Shown here: piece by piece, positions 22,756-33,716 of the stretch
How the letters are laid out: each line of letters begins with the position of its first letter
Numbering within the stretch: position 1 is the stretch's first letter
From: Gigantopelta aegis
Taxonomy: Eukaryota > Mollusca > Gastropoda > Neomphalida > Peltospiridae
Length of the DNA: 64,000 nt
Reading direction: 5' to 3'
NCBI RefSeq assembly: GCF_016097555.1
Contig: NC_054706.1
Location: 47,431,070-47,495,069 of the forward strand
Position numbers and translations under genes: made by a program
The notes under the pieces: generated by a model
Seen by the model: only the letters and a program-made list of their open reading frames with translations
What the model was told of the DNA's origin: nothing
The model's database searches: none

Positions 22756-22910
22756 AATAGAAAATTTCATGTTTTTTGTCAAATATGATTTATATCTCAT
22801 CTCGTGAAGTTTGCAATCATATCACACTCGTCGCCCGCAACTTGTGAGATATGACTGCAAACTTCACTCGATGAGATATAAATCATATTTGACAAAAAAA
22901 ATGAAATATC
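22756..22910. repeat. Partial palindromic copy of fold-back arm sequence
   Basis: ATTTCATGTTTTTTGTCAAA to CATATCACACTCGTC repeats right-arm sequence (22591-22660). An inverted half follows, ending CATATTTGACAAAAAA near 22900. Confidence 0.8.
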
Positions 22911-25900
22911 CTCGATATATTCCATAATGACATGTTTTGCTATTTTACCAAAAGAAAATACAGTTCAAGATTTAGTAATGTCATCCAATCAGAATCAATA
23001 CATCATAATGTAACAGCAGAAAGTCTTGTTTCAATATACATGGTTGTATAATTTTTACATATAATAATAGCTATACATGCATGTAGATACAATGTATTCC
23101 ACTTCTGTCGAGAATATTGGTTCTTACACTGAAGGACATGCAATAAAGAAAAACTGCAGGATGGGAAACCAGGGTTCACCAGAAAATGTGGAAATGATGG
23201 GGGTTAGAAAATGGGGAAAGGGGCCAGTGGGTCAAATAACAGATCATCGGTAGGTTGGGATAGGATGGATGGATGAAGGCAAAACCGAATCAGGGTGTTC
23301 ATTCTGTTTCATACAGTAAATTCTACGTGTCCAGAGTTAATGTACAAGGCAGTTAGGTTAAGCACCTTCCTAAATATTGTAAATAATCTATAATAATAAT
23401 AATGAAGCTGAATACACTGAAATTCCTCTAAACCGGACACCCACAGGACCAAGTAAAAAGTCCGGTTTTATGAGGTATCCGGTTTAGAGAGGTTCTCTTC
23501 TGTACATATCTTTAAAAAGGGACCATGAAAAACGTCCCGTTTTGAGGGAATTCCGGTTAACTCTTTTTATTACATACCTATTCAATCTTACTATAGTGAT
23601 AAAGACATTTTCAAGCTGTGTAATAAATTTATCTTGTATCGCACTATGTGTGATTTGGGCTGGAACTTTTAAATGGGGAATTTCCTTTTTTCTTTTTACT
23701 GGAGTTGGCACCTTCTGCTACTGACGTCATAATTATACGATTTTCAAATTACGTCACATCGTATTTGAAACAGAGTATAGTTCTTAACGTTAAATAAATC
23801 CATGAAAGGAGGATTGATCATAGATTTAAGAAAGTGTTGTTATGACGTTAAATTACATTTTTTTTTATGTAAAACATAAAAGAAGGTATGTAATAAATAC
23901 ATAACTACACATACGTTGTTTTCCCTTCCTATTTATTGCACTCGTTTATTTTGCTTAAGAAATACCACTTGGTATGTATTCTTGTGCAAAATAAACTTGT
24001 GCAATAAATAGGACGTAAAAACAACGTATGTGAAGTTCTGTACATTTATTAAACTCGCACATTTCGTCAAAAATCTTGTTGCTATTTTTTAACACTATAT
24101 GTTAACAAATATTTTTATTTATTTACCGGGGTAAATATTAATACACACACCCCACACCCCCCACCAATAATATGGAAGAGAAATATATTTGCATGTAGGC
24201 CGAGATGGGGAGGGTGGAATCAAGGACAAGTCTGTTTCAAATTTAAGATAAATGGAAAAGCGAATACCTGTAACATGATCTACTGTAGTCCGTTTGTGTC
24301 AAAAAGGGAACCAATGAACTGGCATGTAATTACATAGCAAATAATCCTAAAATCAATATAACCACATATTATTAAGTTTTAAACCAACATGTATATCAAC
24401 TCTCCTAACATTTTTTATTAAAAAAAAAAAATTATCAAGTGGTGTGAATAAAAATTTCTTTTAAACAAATTATCATCAAATTGTATGGATTAAATATCTT
24501 TTTATATATATTAGGGGTGATGACAAATTGCTGGAACAAACAAAATAGACCAATAAACCCAAACTGCAGTCAGGGTTCAACAAACCCATTAGCCCTCGGT
24601 TCTGGTTAGTAAATGTTTTAGTCTGGGCTAGAGGAAATTATCAGCTGTGTTATTACTATAATACATAGGGCACTAGTCACAGCTTCAGTGAGGTCTAGTG
24701 ACTTTCCCAAACATTTGTCAAACACTGCTATATAGTAATCGATTGACAAATTGACTAACGGCTGAAATTCATGTGAAATTGCATAACATTGGCTATTGTA
24801 CTACATGTATTCCAGTTATTGCCATCACCCCATATCAAAAAACGAAAGAAAAAGATTTAACCTACTATTAGATGGTAATTTGTTTTACAATGTACATGTA
24901 TTTACATTGATAATATTTAGTAAAAAATATTACCCATATAAGAGTTTGTATGAGTTTAAAAGTTAATATGTTTTTTTGTTTTTTGTTTTTAATGAGAGTT
25001 TTAACATTATTAATTACATGCCAATTTATTGGTTCCCTTCTAATACAGACAGACTATATATTCATGTCAGCCTGCCTCATCCAGTGTCCAGCGACCCCAC
25101 TTCAAACCCCATGTAGCTCGATTTACAATAATAATATGCAACAGGTCTAAAAGTTAGTAAGTAATATTTGACATGAAATGAGTAAGATTTGAAAATCTCT
25201 TGAAAAACTATGTATCAGTTATGGCTGGATTTTACACAAAAACATAACAATAATAAATAAACCAAAAATCCTTTTCAAAATACATTTATTAAATAAAAGA
25301 TGTAAACATGTTGACAATAAATATAGGAAATTAAACTATATGACTGAATAAATTGGATAAATTGCCTTAGCATGTGATTAAAAACCGACACAACACATGT
25401 ACACAATATTATATATATTTTTTTAAAAGAAGCCATATGAAATGTTTTATAATGTATGATCGGACTAATATTTATTCCTGATTACATTAAAGTGCATATT
25501 CTGGGCCTGAAGGTCATAAAGCTGGACTCTAACCTAAAGCTGTATGCTGTTTAAAAAAAAATTGTACTAAGGATTCCAAACTGATTCAAGTCAACGTTTA
25601 ATATACAATGTATGCACTGGTACATTAAGATCCAACAAAACCAAAGATCTGACAAAACCACACAGGATGTGACATCCAGGTGACCTTTCATCTAAAGAGC
25701 TATTACAAAAACTTGCCAATTACTTTTGTAATTAAGTTGATTCTTTTTGTTAGTTTTTTTATATTCTTTTACGTACCCCCACTCCCCTTCTGTCCCGGAC
25801 CCAGTCACTGGCGAAGTCAGAGATTGTGCCCAGGAGAGATATGCTTGAACCTTAATTGGATATAAGCACGTTAATATGTTATCCAATCCAATCATATATT

Positions 25901-26094
25901 CTGTTAATCAATTTTATTTACCAATCTATTTGTTTTTGTATTGTCTTATAAATACACAAAACGAAATACCAATATTATGCAAATGTTATTTAACAGATAT
26001 ATTTGTCTATTAAACTGGATATCTTGCTATGAACACCACAGCACATTTTAAACTATGACTGCTTGGCATCTAACACATGGTTATTTTGACACTT
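22911..26094. other. Intergenic; small fold-backs and repeat pieces
   Basis: No gene seen. 23421-23493 is a hairpin of the type CCTCTAAACCGGACAC / GTCCGGTTTT / ATCCGGTTTAGAGAGG, resembling a Tigger-like terminus. 25815-25875 matches the tail of the SINE at 41880 (CCCAGGAGAGATATGCTTGA). Confidence 0.5.
23891..24050. repeat. Fold-back MITE
   Basis: ACATACGTTGTTTTCCCTTC and the inverted right end (ACATACGTTGTTTTTACGTC) pair, as do CTATTTATTGCAC and the flanking TAATAAAT ends. Confidence 0.72.
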
Positions 26095-26240
26095 TGTTCA
26101 AAGAATCTGAGAAAATCTGCTGCTGCCAATTAAACTACTCTTACGAGAAAACAGCAAGGAATCTTTTAAATGCACAGACAGAATAATACATACCACAGCC
26201 TTTGAAGTATGTCACGCAATAATGGATGGGATATGAAAAA
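26095..26240 (-). mobile_element. Old SINE body fragment
   Basis: GCAAGGAATCTTTTAAATGC through ATACCACAGCCTTTGAAGTA is recognisable as shared body sequence. Confidence 0.55.
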
Positions 26241-26298
26241 AAATCTCACACTTCAGGTATACTCTCCGTTAGTGAACTAGTCACCACATTCCACTTCC

Positions 26299-26440
26299 CA
26301 CTTTTTGAAGCTATCTTAGCGCTACGAAATCATAAAACCATCGTAGGCTATGTCACTATAGCACACACCATAGTGACGTCACACCCTATGATGGTTTTAC
26401 AATTTCATAGTGCTAATATGGCTTCAATAATATGGGCCCT
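26299..26440. mobile_element. MITE, copy 1
   Basis: A fold-back with arms TTTTTGAAGCTATCTTAGCG / (inverted) TTATTGAAGCCATATTAGCA, then TACGAAATCATAAAACCATC paired with its inverse. A second copy is at 29973. Confidence 0.8.
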
Positions 26441-26451
26441 GGGTCTTAAGA

Positions 26452-26741
26452 CTGTAAATAAGATTAGTTTTTTTTTCCCATCCCATATAGTGCCTCATGA
26501 CTGGTATGTCAAAAGCTTAAGACTGTAAATAAGATTAGTTTTTTTTTTCCCATCCCATATAGTGCCTCATGACGGGTATGTCAAAAGCTTAAGACTGTAA
26601 ATAAGATTAGTTTGTTTTTTTCCCCATCCCATATAGTGCCTCATGACTGGTATGTCAGAAGCTTAAGACTGTAAATAAGATGAGTTCGTTTTTTTCCCAT
26701 CCCCATCCCATATAGTGCCTCATCACTGGTATATCAAAAGC
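26452..26741 (+). repeat. SINE-derived minisatellite, about 72 bp x 4
   Basis: Four copies of CTTAAGACTGTAAATAAGAT + T run + CCCATCCCATATAGTGCCTC + ATGACTGGTATGTCAAAAG. The second half is the SINE body, and SINE sequence continues to about 26880. Confidence 0.88.
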
Positions 26742-29689
26742 TGTGGCATATGTTGCCCTGTTTGTGGGAAGGCCCATATAAAATATCCCTTGCTGTCAAA
26801 AGAAAATTATATTTGTAGCTGGTTTCCTCTGAAAAATGTGTCAGAATTATTCCAAATATCTGACATCCAATGGGGTCACGGTGACCTTTTTACCAAAGAC
26901 CAAGGACAGGGACAGTTTATGGGTACCAGTAACACCTATAATCTGGAACTCTGATGAGTTTTACTTTTGGTAATCCATTGAAAATGAAAGAATAAAGTTC
27001 TCCACTGAATCAAGCAAAAATATTGTATACTACAGGACACAACAAACGGCACACACGTTTGCATTTAAAACAATAATTTTTCTGTTTTAAAAATTAAAGG
27101 CATACATGTATTAGAATAAAATAGACCTATTTAATTAACACACTGATTGTTAGGTTTTTAAAATTTTAATTATCTTTTTTAAAAACTATTTCTACAACAT
27201 AATCTTAAGAATTAAAATAATAATATATTTAAATCATTTTCTAAATTTATAAAATTTATATACATTCATTATTCTGAATGCAGATACCAATGGCTGTTCA
27301 TGAAATGTTTTAAGGTGTGTGTTTGAAAAAAAAAAAAAAATAATAATAATAATAATAATTTGATTTACGGTTATCCTTTTAAAAATTATTGTTTTGATAT
27401 GCCATTACTGACGTCCTGTAGTATGAATAACACTTATTATAATAATTAAACTAATCTGGACTGAATATACTAAATTTCTTACTGCCTGTAAGCTGTAAAA
27501 ATCAACAATACAATATTATACCAATAACAATTAAATATACACAGAAAACAATTAATTCTGTTTTATAGAATATAATCACATTAGGCAGTGCTTAAAAGGT
27601 TTATAAAATAATGCATATCATGAACAGAAAAGCTGTTGATGGTAAACTTAAATGCATCAGGTGTATTTGATGTATACAATTTGTTTTCAGAAAACTGGAC
27701 ACAATAATATCTAATACTGGCTGCTGTAACTGAAAGACAAATATCATCTTCCGTAACTTTTAACTATAAAAATATCTATGCCTTTTGCCAGTCTAAAATG
27801 TACAAATTCTAAAAAAAACTAAAAACCCCCCACAAACCCACCCTCCTCGTCAGAGAAAGAGTACACTTTTAACATGCCCCTATACCACTACGGTTTTGAG
27901 TATGTCCATCCTGGGCCCGGCCTCTGGATAGCCAGTGATCTGGTCCGGGACAGACCCTCCCCAGAATGCAATATATATTCAGTGCCATATGGAATATCTG
28001 AAAATGGTGTGGGTCTATAGTCTTATACATGTGGGGCCAATAACACAGGATAGCTCAAGTATAATATATAGGTTTATGACAAGACTGCAACATGACTTCT
28101 TGACAGATTAAAAAAGAGAGCAAAATGTACAAATATGTAGTTTTATACTGAGGGGAAAACAGAGAAACCAAGAAAGAAACTTGCATGCAAATTAACAAAA
28201 GTATGTAATAATAAAAAGATGAACAACTAAAATGACATTCATGTAAAGGATTCACATTTATGGTGACTTTATTTAAAAAAAAAAAAAAAAATTGAAACAG
28301 AATAAACAAGAAACTAGAAATATTTTAATTCAGTTAAGACTCATGTCTGTAGAACCTGAAATACATGTATTACCATATTCAAGGAACATTTTGTTCTGTA
28401 TTCACTATGCAAGTTTCAGAGATTGCTACACAAATTTAAAACATTAAACAATATTTTGAAAAACAAAAGTTGCCTGATATTATAACCATTATCGTTTAAC
28501 ACCAGCAGTCTTCTACTGCAATGTGCGTAGTGTTAATTTTAAATTCTGAGGTAAACAAAAACGATATATTTGAATAACAAACTGAAATTCTTTTTCAATT
28601 CTATTTTCTTAATAAAGGCATAATCGGTCAATTGTGTTCAAAAAGCTTGTTGAAAATGCACCACTGAATATTGGTCTTTCAAGAACACCAATGGTGAAAT
28701 GCTGTGCTGAAACTGGAAGACGACAGTACCCTGTTTATCGACCCTTATTTCCACTGTATTTATATTTTTTCAATACAGCCATGTCACAGATACATGTATA
28801 TAACCTCTGTTTGATCTGGAAGATCACTAAAGGTGAGAACAGAGTGCCAACTAAAAAATATCTATATATAAGATTAATACTGATGATAACTGCATTTGTT
28901 TGGAATAATTTCCAGTGATTACATGTATTTATATCAACACACATGAACATGATCTAGATTTGACCTTTATAGAAATTCCTTTTAATATATGAAAAAATCC
29001 CCCCTTCCCCCAAAAACGAAGAAAAGAAATATAAACCCCCCCCCCCCCCCAAAAAAAAAAAAAACCAAGATATCTCCATCTGAATGCATCAGGTTATTAT
29101 TACATTTGTAGAACAAACAAAAAAACAAAAAAAACAAAAAAATCCAAGATGGTCTCCATCTGAATGCATCATAGGTTATTACAGGTTCTTCAAAGCACTA
29201 CAATTTTTATTGGACATTTTATTAACATTACTGCAAACAGCACAACCCAGATTTACTGAGATCTGAAGAGTGAAAATAGCAGAAAATAATGTAGAAAACT
29301 CTTTTGTTTATGAAGCAAGCACAACACTGAAAATCACGTTAAAATTACAACATACATGTATACATTTTCACTGAATACATGTAGAAAGAATATAATCCTT
29401 ACAGTGCTTTGCGTAGTGATATTCTATAAGTAAACTGCCTGTGCACAGCAATTTAACAGTTTTATAAATTCTGATTTTCTTCTGAATAATAAAATCTACA
29501 TTCAATATTATTAAGCTTAAAACTTATACGCTACTGAATAAGTTATCTATAAATCTTCACAAACTGGTTTATAAATATTTGATAAGCTACATGCACAATA
29601 CTTACAAGCATGATTTTCTACCAAAATAATTTAATGTGTTTTTTGTGCCAAACTCTGGAGCTCTGCGCAACATTTTCAACATAAAATAT

Positions 29690-29953
29690 AGCATTTTTCT
29701 TTAATTAAGATTAAAGTACTTGTTTTAATTATTTTTATAAACTAACAAGAACGGCCACGCCATGATGGTCTGCATATTATATATGAGGAATAGTAAAAAC
29801 ATAAATCAATCCACATAAACATAGCATCATTCTTTAATCAAGATTAAAGTACTTGATTTAATTATTCTTATAAACTAACAAGAATGGCCAAGCCAAGATG
29901 GCCTGCATGTTATATATGCTGAGTAGTGAAAACATAAATCAATCCACATAACT
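29690..29953. repeat. Tandem duplication of about 130 bp
   Basis: GATTAAAGTACTTGTTTTAA ... AAACATAAATCAATCCACAT occurs twice in succession (about 29690-29820 and 29822-29953). Confidence 0.85.
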
Positions 29954-29972
29954 GCTAGACAGATTAACACCT

Positions 29973-30121
29973 GGGCCCACATTTTCGAAGCCATCTTAGC
30001 ACTACGAAATCATAAAACCATCGTAGGTTATGACATTCATACAGCACATGCCATAGTGATATCATAGCTTACAATGGTTTTACAACTTTGTAGGGTAAGA
30101 TTGCTTTAAAAATATAGACCC
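29973..30121. mobile_element. MITE, copy 2
   Basis: ATTTTCGAAGCCATCTTAGC, TACGAAATCATAAAACCATC and their inverted partners match the element at 26299, with flanking GGGCCC-like sequence. Confidence 0.8.
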
Positions 30122-30894
30122 TGATTCCTTTAACATTTTGTAAATCTATATTAAGAGCATATTAGGTAATTACAATATTTTCCCCATTAGCTAAACATTG
30201 ATTCAAATAATTACGTTCTTTATATTTGTGAATTTTGTACCTTGTTTTGGCATCATATTTATGAATATTAAGATGTGTAGAGTAAAGAATATCACTTGGT
30301 GAAAATGTAAAGCAAATATTAAAGCAACTCACAACAAAAGGATTCAAAAGTTGTAAAAAATTAGAAACCAAACAAAATTCAAAATGACCTGGACCTTTGG
30401 GGTAGAAGGAATGGCCCAAGAGGTGAATAATTACAATTTAAAAAGCAAAAGGAGAAATGTTTAACAAAGTTCCAAATGACCATGACCTTGCCTTGACATC
30501 ATAGTTTTGATACTGAAGGTGTGCTACTGAAAAACTCATTTGTTTTAGTTAACTGTACATTAACCTTTAAATGACCTTGATCTTCATGGGGCTTGAGATG
30601 AAAGTCATCCATTAATTAATTTAGAGCTAAATTCAATCAGAAAACCTTCAATTCTCAATGGCCATCACTTTGTTCTAGGGTCACATTCATGGGGCTAGAG
30701 TTATGCATTTGAAAGACTATTACTTCGTGAACAATATACTAAATGTGATATATCATCCATTAAACAATTCAAGAGTTAAAGGCAATTAGAGAATCCGTAG
30801 TCAAACATTAACACAGATTAACCATGCTTAAATTAAAATATATCACAAAATATTCCCAACATATACTAGAATGATGTTTGTAAAGCAAGAAGTG

Positions 30895-31240
30895 GAAAGT
30901 TTAACCAAACTTTGATCTGACTTTAACCAAATGTTTAACATGACTTTAACTAAACTTTAACCTGGCTTTAACCAAACTTTAACCTGACATTAACCAAATG
31001 TTTAACATGACTTTAACCAAACTTTAACCTGACATTAACCAAACTTTAACCTGACATTAACCAAGTGTTTAACCAAATGTTTGACTAAACTTTAACATGA
31101 CTTTAACAACACTTTAATCTGGCTTTAACCAAATGTTTAACCAAACTTTAACCATATGTTTAACCAAACTTTATCCATATGTTTAACCAAACGTTTAACC
31201 GAACTTTAACCACTTTAACCTGTTAACCTGAGTTTGACCA
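30895..31240. repeat. Degenerate short tandem repeat, TTTAAC-based
   Basis: About 25 variants of CTTTAACCAAA / CTTTAACCTGACA / TGTTTAACCAAA in direct orientation. Confidence 0.85.
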
Positions 31241-32023
31241 AATGCTGACATCATCACCTTACTGACACAAGTCAATACAAATGAAACAATTTCCTTTTTA
31301 AACTGTACATTACCAGTGCAGCATTTCAGAGTCTATAAACCATCTTTTGGTATAAAAACTGATTTTCTCTTGAGAAAAAGCTTTTCTATTTAAAAAAAAA
31401 AAAAATTAATGGGTTTTTTTTTACTATCAAGAATTGACAGTGTCAAAGTGTAAGATTTGATACCAAAAATGTATAAATTACAAATAGAATATCCTTTTTA
31501 TGGAGCTTTTATATATATTAACATCATGCTGTAAATTTCTCTCTGTTGGCCATATTGTAGTGAGATGCAAAACTCGGAAGCATGTAGCTGGCAAGCATTG
31601 TGCATTGCAACAGATAAACACAATGCTGCTATTGCGGTCAACAATTTCATCCTACCATCATACTAACGCTTTTCTATGATCTGACTGCTCAAGGATGACA
31701 AACTGTTGTTTTAATTTAAGGTAAATTCTCACAGTGCAACTTGCAGTAACAACTTGTAATATACATCTAGTCTGTAATATGAAAATATATAAAAATGTAA
31801 CAATTTTGGCACTATATATTAAGCTATAAACAGTAAGAATGAATGAGTAAAAATGAATACACCCCATGGGTCGACTGATCACAAGCAAATTGTATACTAC
31901 AGCATGTTACTGTAAGTGACAGGGAATTTTTAAAAGTCTCAGTTTAATCGGGGCAGGTTAAAAAGATGCCACAAAACAGCCAAGTGGCTTCAAGCAGTTG
32001 AAAGGTTTTAAGTAAAACACAGA

Positions 32024-32029
32024 TTTATT
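32024..32029 (-). promoter_or_regulatory. Candidate polyadenylation signal for the RhoGAP gene
   Basis: TTTATT on the plus strand reads AATAAA on the minus strand, about 1.04 kb past the stop codon. It is one of several in this AT-rich region, so its use is a guess. The stretch 32000-33067 contains no better candidate directly behind the stop. Confidence 0.25.
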
Positions 32030-33067
32030 GGAAAAATAAAATACAAAAATGTTAGAAAATTTGTAGTTTTATTTTGATATTTAGTTTTTTTGTAATGTTA
32101 AGAAATAAAAGTATAGCAGATTCGAAAGATTAATAAAAACAAAGCTTTTTTTAAAGTCAAGTCAGGTCTGGTCATAGGGCTTAAAGTGCACATTCAGAGC
32201 AAGCTGTTGTAATGCACGCCTGTCATGGCGCAGGTGTCCACTTACGTCAGCTCCTTTATCCAGAAAAGGAAGCTTTTTTTTGTAGGATGGCACTTATATT
32301 TTGCACTCAGGATTGTCAAAACAAAAGGACAATCAATGAATTTCAGGATTCATTTCTTTGGGCTATTTCGTTTGGTTTAAAAAACCTGCATGATTCAAAC
32401 AAGCAAACTTTCACATCGAAACATAATGAACACAATGAGCACTATAACATAATTAATCACCTTATTCAAAATCCTTCTTAAAAATAGAAAGCCCCAACTC
32501 CAGGTTTTTTATAGTTTAAAAGAGTGATTCTTAATTTCAGCTAACTTATCTGAATCATTGTAATTAACACATCATTCATTTCAACTTTAAAAAGTTAATA
32601 CTTAAATACAGCTACAACTAACTAGATATGTTTCTAGTTTTCAATACGTACTATTTTGGCAGTTTTTAAACGTTTAACTACAAAAGCATAAGCATACACA
32701 TCATCTTCCATGGCTTAAAATGCACACATTGTCATGTCATGTCAGTTATTATAGAAGAACGTGTGTATTCACAACTCTGTATGCTCAGAGGTCATACTAA
32801 AAATGATCCAGTATATTTGTACTCAGGTTGTATATAATGCACTTTCACCGTGGCAGCACAATATAATTGCCAAAACAACATGCATTGTAAAGAATGACAG
32901 ACCCGCCGAGGAAATCAACCAATCACAGAGACTCCACATTATTTTTTTGTTTTTGTTCGGCCAATCACAAACGTTCAAAGTCACAACAAAGGCCGAATGC
33001 ATCAGCCTATCACAGATTCGGTTATATTCAAGTTAAAACTCTAAAATTTTCATTTTCATTCAACCAG

Positions 33068-33716
33068 TCACAGATGCGTTTCCTCTGTGGATTTATTAAT
33101 TGGCGGAGGAGGTGGGGGAGGTATTGGGCGTGAGGCCACTCTCATACTTTGTGAAGAAGCAGTTGCAGCCCTTGGAAGACCGACAGAGTTAGCATGCATG
33201 TCTGAAGAAGGCGTGGCAGTAGAAAGCAAATGGCTGGTTAGTGAGGAGACCGTCTCCTTGTTTAAACTGTCTGGAGAAGAATTCAAACTACCTTGACCAC
33301 TGGACGAATCCTGAGCCGCTGCTGCTGGGGTGAGGTTGATGTTTGCGCCTGTCGACAACGATCTCTGATGGTTAGTCGGCGGGATGCTGGGTCTGGCGGG
33401 TGGGGGCCCCATCGGCCGTTCTGGCTTCTCCGGCTTTTCTGGGGGAGGGCCCGCAGGTCTGTCATGGTGCGGGTGTGATTTTTCCGAAGGAAGCGGTTTC
33501 ACACGCTCAGTCAGTGTCTGTACCTCGCCCCCTGCCTCCGACGGGGATTCTGGAGAAGCAAGAGGCGCGTTCCGTGGCCACGTAGACGACTGGTTGACAG
33601 TTGGCCGCGTGGAAACTGTTGCCGTCACGGCCACAGAGTATGGCCGATCAGGAGGAGGGGGTGGGGCTTGTTTTCGTGTTTGACGTCGGAGCATTTTCGG
33701 GCTCACTTGTTCTTCT
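33068..33716 (-). CDS. ARHGAP17/44-like: RhoGAP gene terminal coding exon: proline-rich SH3-ligand region and PDZ ligand
   Basis: This 649 nt of coding sequence encodes R-EEQVSPKMLRRQTRKQAPPP, many proline stretches (PPPPPDRP; RPAGPPPEKPEKPERP; GPPPARPSIPP; RPIPPPPPPPINK) and ends KSTEETHL with stop at 33068-33070. SPxxLRRxxxKxxPxPP is the counterpart of the conserved LRR(A/V)xKK-PAP block of vertebrate ARHGAP17/44. The proline stretches are candidate SH3 ligands. E-T-H-L (Thr at -2, Leu at 0) is a class I PDZ ligand, as is the S-T-A-L end of the vertebrate proteins. The acceptor TTTTTTTTAG is at 33717-33718. The exon is GC-richer than its surroundings, as expected for coding sequence here. 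Confidence 0.93.

Larger units (their letters stand above)
26742..33067. other. Downstream flank of the RhoGAP gene (3' UTR or intergenic)
   Basis: AT-rich, no further gene seen. The part next to 33067 must hold the RhoGAP 3' UTR. A repeat piece at 27872-27955 (CCCCTATACCACTACGGTTT) matches 38398-38488. 30480-30780 contains 'atgaccttgac' wording common in molluscan repeats. Confidence 0.5.

Noticed and set aside
33087..33683. Several open frames on the plus strand opposite the proline-rich exon (glycine- and alanine-rich).
   Set aside because: They are mirror frames of GC-rich proline codons.
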